NCBI GenBank assembly: GCA_964567545.1 | Contig: CAZMNB010000016.1 | Span: 1 to 23,903 of the forward strand | Direction of reading: 5' to 3' | Length of the DNA stretch: 23,903 nucleotides | Source: UBA7398 sp964567545 | Lineage (GTDB): Bacteria; Actinomycetota; Actinomycetes; Nanopelagicales; Nanopelagicaceae | Shown: one piece after another, positions 16,633 to 22,903 of the stretch | Position numbering within the stretch: the first letter of the stretch is position 1 | How the letters are laid out: each line of letters begins with the position of its first letter | The notes under the pieces: generated by a model | The model's database searches: none | What the model was told of the DNA's origin: nothing | The model's input: only the letters and a program-made list of their open reading frames with translations | Program-made: the position numbers and the translations under genes

Positions 16633-17733
16633 ATGAGCCGGTATTCGCCATTACATCAACGACATTTAGCGTTAAATGCAAAATTGGCGGATTTTGGCGG
16701 CTGGGATATGCCAATTGAATATCCTGCAACAAGTGGTGGTGGCGTAATTGCGGAACATACTGCGGTTCGAGAGCGAGTCGGTATTTTTGACGTCTCGCAT
16801 CTTGGGAAAGCGGAAATTGTTGGAGATGGCGCGTTAGAATTTTTAAACGATTTGATTACCAACGATTTAACTAAAATTTCAGATGCGCAGGCGCAATACA
16901 CAATGCTCTGCGATGATAAATCAGGTGGCGTAATTGACGATTTGATTGTTTATCGCAAGTCTGCCAATAATCTTTTTTTGATTCCAAACGCTTCTAATAC
17001 AACCGCAGTGGTTGCCGCAATCTCTGCAGTTGCCCCTGCTGGAATATCAGTGCGAAATTTGCATGGCGATTTTGGCGTAATTGCGATTCAAGGTCCAAAA
17101 GCAAAAGCGGTGTTAGAAAATTTGGGTGTCAAAATAGAATTGGAGTACATGGCATTTTCAGAAATTTCAATTTCGGGAATACCAACAATTATCTGTCGGA
17201 CTGGTTACACCGGCGAACATGGATACGAACTTTTGCCGGCATGGAAAGATGCTGAAAAAATTTGGGATCTATTAGCTGCGGGAATAAAGAAATTTGACGG
17301 CAGAGTTTGCGGACTAGGTGCCAGAGACACGCTTCGAACTGAGATGGGCTACCCATTACACGGACATGAACTTTCGCTTGAGATTACACCAATGCAAGCA
17401 AATGCGAGTTGGGCGATTGGTTGGAAGAAGCCAAAATTCTGGGGGAAAACCGTTGCCGATAATGAGAAATTAAATGGCGCAGCTAGAGTTCTTAAAGGAT
17501 TGAAATCGTTAGATCGGGGCATTCCGCGCGGTGGCATGCAGGTAAAACTTGGTAATGAAATCGTTGGCGAGATAACTAGCGGTACCTTTTCGCCATCGTT
17601 GCGTGGGGGAATAGCGCTAGCTTTGCTTAATCCGAAACTTGCAATTGGCGATACCGTAACCATTGATGTGCGCGGGCGTGAAAGTAGCGCAGTAGTTACA
17701 AAGCCACCTTTTCTACCCTCGCACGTGAAATAG
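16633..17733 (+). CDS. gcvT: Aminomethyltransferase (glycine cleavage system T protein)
   Basis: Transfers the methylene group from the aminomethyl-lipoyl H protein to tetrahydrofolate and releases ammonia. The 366-residue protein has HLALNAKLADFGGWDMPIEY at the start, the catalytic aspartate in GGVIDDLIVYR (Asp102), ICRTGYTGEHGYELLP in the middle and GEITSGTFSPSLRGGIALAL in the C-terminal barrel. No gcvH or gcvP lies in the window. The last 38 bases overlap the end of the convergent S-component gene; both reading frames reach conserved-looking ends there. A leaderless start is likely. Confidence 0.97.
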   Translation: MSRYSPLHQRHLALNAKLADFGGWDMPIEYPATSGGGVIAEHTAVRERVGIFDVSHLGKAEIVGDGALEFLNDLITNDLTKISDAQAQYTMLCDDKSGGVIDDLIVYRKSANNLFLIPNASNTTAVVAAISAVAPAGISVRNLHGDFGVIAIQGPKAKAVLENLGVKIELEYMAFSEISISGIPTIICRTGYTGEHGYELLPAWKDAEKIWDLLAAGIKKFDGRVCGLGARDTLRTEMGYPLHGHELSLEITPMQANASWAIGWKKPKFWGKTVADNEKLNGAARVLKGLKSLDRGIPRGGMQVKLGNEIVGEITSGTFSPSLRGGIALALLNPKLAIGDTVTIDVRGRESSAVVTKPPFLPSHVK

Positions 17734-18493
17734 GATTTAGTTTTAGGTTGGCTCGGCGAAGTGAGCCAAGCACAGGTTTTGCACTTACCACGATAAGCGC
17801 GCTTGTAAAAATTGCTCTCGGAATATCCCAGGCCATCGCGGTAGCAAAGTGAAATATCAAGAATCTCTTTAGGTTTTCAAATACCGCAGCGCCTGGAATA
17901 AATGAAAGTTGCGAATCGCTACCGGTCACCCAAGGCCAAAGTTGCAGGTCCATCGCTGCTCCAAAAAATTCAGCAGCGATAATTGCATAAATTACTAGTA
18001 GGAAAATTTCCGGTTTACCGCGGAATCGTTTCGGTAAAATACCCGTACCTGCGCCAATCCATGCCGCTGCCATCATTTGAAATGGTAGCCATGGCCCGAT
18101 GCCGCCAGTAAGAAAAGCGGATAAACCTAGCGAAAGCGCACCAAGTGTAAAACCAAAGCGGGCCCCAAATACTCGGGCAGCTAAAATTATTAGAAACCAA
18201 ATCGGTTCAACACCGATAGCGCCAGCGCCGATCAACCTAAGCGCTGCGACCAGCGCAGTTAGTACGCCAAGCAATGCAACCGATTTGCTATCCAAGATAC
18301 CGCGATTAATTTCTATCGCAACCAAAGCAATTGCGGCGAAGGCGATTAGAACAGAAAACCATTTTGCGCTTGTCGGATTTAAAAAAGTTTGTGAAATACC
18401 CGATATTTTTTCGCTCGGAATATAAAGTGGCCACGAAAAAGCGATGGCTCCGAAAAAAGTTGCGAGCAAAAGCAACGGCAAGCGCACCTTCAT
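17696..18493 (-). CDS. ECF transporter S component (substrate-binding membrane subunit), predicted corrinoid
   Basis: Membrane protein of 265 residues with about six to seven hydrophobic segments (roughly 5-22, 41-60, 70-88, 93-108, 112-160, 180-196 and 215-240). The FGARFGFTLGALSLGLSAFL and GIGPWLPFQMMAAAWIGAGT stretches look like the ECF S-component fold. It would bind the vitamin and toggle in the membrane with EcfT and the ATPases. It is not CbiM (no MHIPDG start), so cobalt uptake of the CbiMNQO type is unlikely. The cobalamin riboswitch ahead of the operon points to a corrinoid. The ATG at 18493 overlaps the EcfA stop (ATGA); an earlier in-frame start at 18541 lies inside the ATPase gene and has no hydrophobic or family-like sequence. 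Specificity is inferred. Confidence 0.85.
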   Translation of the reverse strand: MKVRLPLLLLATFFGAIAFSWPLYIPSEKISGISQTFLNPTSAKWFSVLIAFAAIALVAIEINRGILDSKSVALLGVLTALVAALRLIGAGAIGVEPIWFLIILAARVFGARFGFTLGALSLGLSAFLTGGIGPWLPFQMMAAAWIGAGTGILPKRFRGKPEIFLLVIYAIIAAEFFGAAMDLQLWPWVTGSDSQLSFIPGAAVFENLKRFLIFHFATAMAWDIPRAIFTSALIVVSAKPVLGSLRRANLKLNPISRARVEKVAL

Positions 18494-20112
18494 TTGGTGT
18501 TCCGATCGAGTGCAGCAACTATTTCTGCAACCGTTAACCAACCGGTGGGAGCAAAAACTTTTGCAACTTGTGGCGCAAATGCGGGGGAGGAAGTTAAAAC
18601 TTCACGAGTTGGGCCATTTGCCACAATTTCGCCATCGGCTAAAAAGATTACTCGCTCAGCTACTTCAGCGACAAGTTCTACATCGTGGGTTGCAATTACT
18701 ACGCTCTTACTCTCTTTTGAATCCATCACCAGGGTTTGCAAAATTTTTACTAATTTACTTTTTGCTACATAATCCAAACCACGTGTGGGCTCGTCGAGAA
18801 TTACTAAATCTGGATTAGCTGAAAGTATGACGCTTAAGGCTAGCCCCAGTCGTTGCCCTTCGGATAAATCGCGAGGGTGAGCGCTTAAATTAGGAATCTC
18901 CATTAAGTTTTCGTAAATAGCTTGGGTGGTGCCAATCGATACGGCGTTATCTTTGTCGGCCAATTCGCACTCTTCGTGCACGCTCTGCCCGTAGAGCAAA
19001 TCACCGGGTTCTTGCGGAACAAATCCAACTTTTCTAATCAATTCTTTACCACTTAATTGTTCTGGATTCGCACCACCAATTCTTACGGTTCCCGAAATTA
19101 AGGGACTCGCTGCCACTGCGCTCTTTAGTAGTGAAGATTTGCCAGCCCCATTCCTGCCCATCAGTGCAACAACTTCACCCTTTTTTATTTCAAAAGTAAT
19201 ATTTGTTAGCGCGACATTCTCGCCATATTTTACCGAGACTTTTTGCATCGAGAGCAGCACTTCATTTGAATTGATTGGCGATTGTTCGGGGAGAGATAAA
19301 TTTTCTAAAACATGCTTAATCGACTCAGTTCTTCTTCGAATATCCCTTACTGAAAGTGAGATATCGGGAAGTTTCAAAGCTTTAGAAAGATTTACAATCG
19401 GTGGCGCAATCGGGGAATGCGCGAGAATTTCGGCAGGAGTTCCGATTAACACTTCGCCGCCATCGCCAATTCGCATGATTCGATCGGCGAATTGAATTAC
19501 CCGCTCTAGTCGATGTTCGGCCAAGATAACGGTTAGGCCCAAATCATGAACCAACCTATGCAATATCGAAAGCACCTCTTCCGCGGCTATTGGATCTAGC
19601 GCGCTGGTTGGTTCATCTAATAAAAGGACTTTCGGGTTTAATACAAGGGCGGCACCGATTGCAACGCGTTGTTGTTCGCCGCCGCTCAAAGTTGCTATTT
19701 CGCGATTGCGTAATGGAGCTAAGCTCAATAAATCAAGAACTTCTTCCACGCGTTTACGCATTACATCGGGAGCAATCCCCATTGTCTCTAATCCGAATGC
19801 TATTTCTTCTTCAACGATGTCAGTTACAAAACCGTTTATTGGATTCTGCCCAACAATTCCAATCACATCCGCAAGTTGCCCAGGTTTTAGGGCTCTGGTT
19901 GAACGCCCTGCCACCGTTATTTCACCGGTAAGAATGCCACCTGTGTGATGCGGCACCAAGCCATTTATCAATTTGATTAATGAACTTTTCCCAGCTCCAG
20001 TATGCCCAATCACTAGTACTAATTCGCCTTCAAAAACTTCAAAATTTAATTCTTCTAAAATGGTGCGCTGCGCATTTGGATAAATTAACGAAACATCTTT
20101 GAATGAGATCAT
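18490..20112 (-). CDS. ECF transporter fused ATPase, two ABC domains (EcfAA')
   Basis: Energises the ECF transporter. Two ABC domains lie in one chain of 540 residues, where many species use separate EcfA and EcfA'. Domain 1: Walker A GHTGAGKSS (36-44), signature LSGGEQQR (142-149), Walker B VLLLDEP (162-168), H-loop AEHRLE near 199. Domain 2: Walker A GRNGAGKSS (319-327), signature DLSEGQRLG (415-423), Walker B LVILDEP (436-442), H-loop IATHD. Both sites look able to bind and split ATP. The second signature is LSEGQ, a common variant. It overlaps EcfT and the S-component gene by four bases each, so the three are translationally coupled. A comparable fused ATPase is Rv2326c of M. tuberculosis. 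Confidence 0.95.
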   Translation of the reverse strand: MISFKDVSLIYPNAQRTILEELNFEVFEGELVLVIGHTGAGKSSLIKLINGLVPHHTGGILTGEITVAGRSTRALKPGQLADVIGIVGQNPINGFVTDIVEEEIAFGLETMGIAPDVMRKRVEEVLDLLSLAPLRNREIATLSGGEQQRVAIGAALVLNPKVLLLDEPTSALDPIAAEEVLSILHRLVHDLGLTVILAEHRLERVIQFADRIMRIGDGGEVLIGTPAEILAHSPIAPPIVNLSKALKLPDISLSVRDIRRRTESIKHVLENLSLPEQSPINSNEVLLSMQKVSVKYGENVALTNITFEIKKGEVVALMGRNGAGKSSLLKSAVAASPLISGTVRIGGANPEQLSGKELIRKVGFVPQEPGDLLYGQSVHEECELADKDNAVSIGTTQAIYENLMEIPNLSAHPRDLSEGQRLGLALSVILSANPDLVILDEPTRGLDYVAKSKLVKILQTLVMDSKESKSVVIATHDVELVAEVAERVIFLADGEIVANGPTREVLTSSPAFAPQVAKVFAPTGWLTVAEIVAALDRNTK

Positions 20113-20936
20113 CGTGATACCAACAGAATCGGTAACGCGACAATCAATAATGTTGCAACCAATAGCGCGGGAGCGCCAAAGTGCGTTGCTAGTAGTGGGG
20201 AGAGCAAGAGTAGATAGAGAGCGCTAGTTGTAATTACTAAATCAACTAACTGAATTTTTTGCGCTCGATATTTTGTGGTTTTTCCGTGGTAGCCATACCC
20301 ACGCGATTCCATGGCGGTAGCTAAATCAAGCGCTCGTTCTAAACTCTCTTCTAGAAGCGGGAGCGCTATGCCGCGCCAAGATTTTAAACCGCGAATATCT
20401 TGACCTCGTAATCGTTTTGCACTTTGAATGCGAGAAACACTTTTTACAGTCTGCGGTAAAACTGAGGTAGCAACACTTAGCGTCACTCCCAATTTGAATA
20501 TCGCTCTCGGCAGCGATCGGATTAGCCGATGAGGGCTTGCTAACGAACTTGCGCCACCAAATAGCAAAATTACGGAGGCAATTATTAGTACCTCATGTAA
20601 CGCCGTGGTTAATCGTTGAGAGGTAACCGCACCGCCAATTCGAATTCCTACCATCCAACTTGGCAATGGAAATTCAGGAATTCTAAAGATTACCGTGCCA
20701 GGCATGGGCACACCAATAAGCAGCGCGATTCCCATTCGGATTAAGACTATAAAAAAAGCTAATTTTACCGAGAGTAAAAAAGTTCTACTCCAGTAGTTAT
20801 TACTTTTCAATTTCGAAACTACAAGAGCCAGAGCGCATGCCACTGCGGCAGCTATGAGCGCGCTATCGGTTTTAATCACAAAAACCGCCAACGTTAAAAC
20901 CCAGAGCCACCAAATCAGTGGATGCAGAACCTGCAT
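20109..20936 (-). CDS. ecfT: ECF transporter transmembrane coupling protein EcfT (CbiQ family)
   Basis: Links the S component to the ATPases. The 275-residue protein has hydrophobic segments at about 8-40, 55-78, 115-130 and 235-273. The cytoplasmic coupling helices carry the family's Ala-Arg-Gly-like motifs: AKRLRG at 173-178 and AMESRGYG at 208-215, the second being the most typical. The ATG at 20936 shares one base with the stop of the upstream gene (TAATG), and the stop overlaps the ATPase start by four bases. The same coupling is seen through the whole operon. Confidence 0.94.
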   Translation of the reverse strand: MQVLHPLIWWLWVLTLAVFVIKTDSALIAAAVACALALVVSKLKSNNYWSRTFLLSVKLAFFIVLIRMGIALLIGVPMPGTVIFRIPEFPLPSWMVGIRIGGAVTSQRLTTALHEVLIIASVILLFGGASSLASPHRLIRSLPRAIFKLGVTLSVATSVLPQTVKSVSRIQSAKRLRGQDIRGLKSWRGIALPLLEESLERALDLATAMESRGYGYHGKTTKYRAQKIQLVDLVITTSALYLLLLSPLLATHFGAPALLVATLLIVALPILLVSR

Positions 20937-21625
20937 TATTTCTTGCGTTTACGGATAATTATGAAAATAGATATGGCAAGGGCGATTGCTAACCCAATGG
21001 CAAGGATTTCGCTCTTATCGAAAGCTCCATCTAGATCTCGTTCATTACTTTCCGATGCTGTTTTACCAACTTCGTCATCAGTATTCGTCGCGATTAATGG
21101 CTCGGCAACCGGAATATCAATTTCTACACCACATTCAGTTGCGGGGTACCCACCAATGCCACAGATCAGGCCGGATTTATCGGCTCGAACTTTTGCAACC
21201 GATTGCAAAACTGCTAGGCCATTAGATTTTGCTGGAACTACCGCGCAATCTGTGATTACCTCATTTGGATTTTCTCCGGTTGGTGCGATTTCGGCAGTAC
21301 CAAAATCAACCACAATGCCAACTCGGATTTTTCCAGATACCTCTGAAGTACCACCGCATAGATCAGCAAAATTAGGTGGCGCCATTGGTTCGGTTGCTGG
21401 AATGTCATTGCTACTTGCTGTGAAAGTCCAACCTTCTACATCGCCATCTTTTAGAGTCGTAGTCGGACCAGTCGTCGCTGCACTCCAAGTTGTTGCTCCG
21501 GCAGCGGCTTGGAAATAACCCCAGTAGCGGTAACCTTTATCGGCATTAGCGCTTTGTGGAATAGAAATTAAGAGTGCAACAATTGCGAATCCAGTGATTT
21601 TCGAAAATGATTTCTTAGCAAACAT
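20936..21625 (-). CDS. SCO2322-like secreted, membrane-anchored protein of the ECF operon
   Basis: Predicted surface protein of 229 residues; function not established. Signal peptide at residues 1-28 (basic MFAKKSFSK, hydrophobic core, ANA before the cut). The mature part starts with YRYWGYF and contains DGDVEGWTFTA, which I recognise from Streptomyces SCO2322-type proteins found beside ECF genes. Cysteines 90, 127, 155 and 165 could form two disulfides outside the cell. A C-terminal helix (207-224) and RKRKK tail anchor it; there is no LPXTG. The ATG at 21625 follows GGAGAG at six bases, and the earlier in-frame start at 21691 would fall in the riboswitch leader. First gene after the riboswitch. 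A substrate-capture role is an inference. Confidence 0.82.
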   Translation of the reverse strand: MFAKKSFSKITGFAIVALLISIPQSANADKGYRYWGYFQAAAGATTWSAATTGPTTTLKDGDVEGWTFTASSNDIPATEPMAPPNFADLCGGTSEVSGKIRVGIVVDFGTAEIAPTGENPNEVITDCAVVPAKSNGLAVLQSVAKVRADKSGLICGIGGYPATECGVEIDIPVAEPLIATNTDDEVGKTASESNERDLDGAFDKSEILAIGLAIALAISIFIIIRKRKK

Positions 21626-21632
21626 TGTGATC

Positions 21633-21651
21633 TCTCCATTAATTATGGGAG
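21633..21651 (-). promoter_or_regulatory. Candidate ribosome-site-sequestering hairpin of the riboswitch expression platform
   Basis: On the minus strand CTCCCAT, a short AT-rich loop and ATGGAG can form a stem with one bulged C. GGAG in this stem is part of the Shine-Dalgarno for the ATG at 21625. It is the simplest off-state structure I can see; alternative pairings with the GC-rich segment at 21675-21700 are possible and were not computed. Confidence 0.45.
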
Positions 21652-21711
21652 CCTCACGGAAGCGAAAAGTTTTAACAATTCCGCCCCGCAAACCTCGACG
21701 GGTGGTAGCTA

Positions 21712-21808
21712 TGTTCGAAACCAGGTAATCCGACTTAGCGAAATTATCGCTTCACGGTTGCGGGTCAGCGTCGGATTTTCACCGACTTCCCCTGACGATT
21801 CGAACTAT
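21712..21808 (-). promoter_or_regulatory. Cobalamin riboswitch (aptamer), controlling the ECF operon
   Basis: On the minus strand the aptamer core reads GGGGAAGTCGGTGAAAATCC, then GACGCTGACCCGCAACCGTG, then a small AGCGA/TCGCT hairpin, then AAGTCGGATTACCTGG. These are the conserved cobalamin-riboswitch elements: GGTGAAAATCC, CCCGCAAC-GTG and the B12-box end. GTTCGAA at 21804-21798 and TTCGAAC at 21719-21713 close the aptamer. Further down, CTCCCAT (21651-21645) can pair with ATGGAG (21638-21633), which hides the ribosome site of the SCO2322-like gene, so control is probably at translation; I see no T-rich terminator. A weak TATGGT -10 lies at 21832-21827. High B12 should lower expression. Confidence 0.93.
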
Positions 21809-21881
21809 TAAGTTGTGGTCGTAGGCAACCATATTGGGCCGGCTTTCGCAACGAAGACTCGCGAATTGATTCATTTCCGCA

Positions 21882-21887
21882 TAGGCT
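21882..21887 (+). promoter_or_regulatory. -10 element for leaderless aldo/keto reductase transcript
   Basis: TAGGCT ends six bases before ATG 21894, with no ribosome binding site between. The hexamer is identical to the one before lipB and the spacing identical to lipB and gcvT. Confidence 0.6.
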
Positions 21888-21893
21888 CTGAAA

Positions 21894-22895
21894 ATGGAAC
21901 ATAGAAAACTTGGTAACTCTGGGCTATATATCTCCGAAATATCGTATGGAAACTGGATCACACACGGCTCTCAGGTGGAGCAAGATGCAGCGATCAAATG
22001 TGTGCGAGCTGCTTTCGATGTTGGCATTACAACATTTGATACCGCAGATGTTTATGCCGCAACCAAAGCGGAAACTGTTTTGGGTAAAGCTCTCAAAGGG
22101 GTGCGTCGAGAATCTTACGAACTCTTTACCAAGGTTTACTGGCCAACTGGACCAGGAAAAAATGATCGTGGGTTGTCAAGAAAACATATTATGGAATCTT
22201 GCAATGCATCGTTAAAGCGGTTGAATACGGATCACATCGATTTATACCAAGCACATCGTTTCGATTTTGAGACTCCGCTGGAAGAAACGCTAGGCGCCTT
22301 TGATGATTTAATCCGCCAAGGAAAAGTTAGCTACATTGGTTTCTCAGAATGGAACGCAGCTCAAATTACGGCAGCGCTAAAAATCCAAGATGCCCGCGGC
22401 TACAACCGATTTATTTCTAGCCAACCGCAATACTCGGCACTTTGGCGAGTAATTGAAGCGGAAGTAGATCCGCTCTGCGTTAAAGCGGGAATCGGTCAGA
22501 TAGTTTGGTCGCCAATGGCGCAAGGTGCGCTAAGCGGAAAATATTTACCAGGCAAGAAACCGCCAGCGAGATCACGCGCAACCGATAAGAAGAGCGGCGC
22601 TAACATGATCAAGCGATGGATGCGCGATGATGTACTTACGGCAGTACAGAATTTAGCGCCAATCGCAAAGACGGTAGATCTCTCGCTAGCGCAATTAGCA
22701 ATCGCATGGGTACTTCAAAACCAGAATGTATCCAGCGCAATTGTTGGTGCGACTAAACCTTCGCAAATTAGAGAAAATGTTAAAGCTAGCGGCGTTAAAT
22801 TAGATGGCGAAACTATGAAGCAGATTGATGCCGTACTTGGCACCTTGCCAGAACGAGATCCAGCTCAAACTATCAGCCCTAATCCAAGGGCTTAA
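21894..22895 (+). CDS. Aldo/keto reductase
   Basis: NADPH-dependent reductase with a TIM-barrel fold, 333 residues, similar in layout to the voltage-gated potassium-channel beta-subunit group (starting MEHRKLGNSGLYISEISYG). The catalytic tetrad is visible: Asp49, Tyr54, Lys80 and His121 (FDTADVY, LFTKVY, YQAHRFD). The cofactor end is present as AIVGATKPSQIRENVKA. The physiological substrate is unknown. It is divergent from the riboswitch-controlled operon and probably translated from a leaderless mRNA. Its stop lies eight bases from the convergent DUF3043 frame. Confidence 0.95.
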   Translation: MEHRKLGNSGLYISEISYGNWITHGSQVEQDAAIKCVRAAFDVGITTFDTADVYAATKAETVLGKALKGVRRESYELFTKVYWPTGPGKNDRGLSRKHIMESCNASLKRLNTDHIDLYQAHRFDFETPLEETLGAFDDLIRQGKVSYIGFSEWNAAQITAALKIQDARGYNRFISSQPQYSALWRVIEAEVDPLCVKAGIGQIVWSPMAQGALSGKYLPGKKPPARSRATDKKSGANMIKRWMRDDVLTAVQNLAPIAKTVDLSLAQLAIAWVLQNQNVSSAIVGATKPSQIRENVKASGVKLDGETMKQIDAVLGTLPERDPAQTISPNPRA

Positions 22896-22903
22896 TTACT
22901 TAA

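Noticed and set aside
17696..21625. Cobalt transporter of the CbiMNQO type
   Set aside because: No CbiM (MHIPDG start) or CbiN is present; the S component has a different sequence and the ATPase is a two-domain fusion.
21626..21691. Upstream start at 21691 for the SCO2322-like protein
   Set aside because: It would put a non-hydrophobic extension ahead of a good signal peptide and lies in the riboswitch leader; ATG 21625 has a proper ribosome site.
21712..21893. Riboswitch control of the aldo/keto reductase
   Set aside because: The aptamer reads only on the minus strand, and the reductase appears to start its transcript at its own ATG, so only the ECF operon carries the riboswitch.
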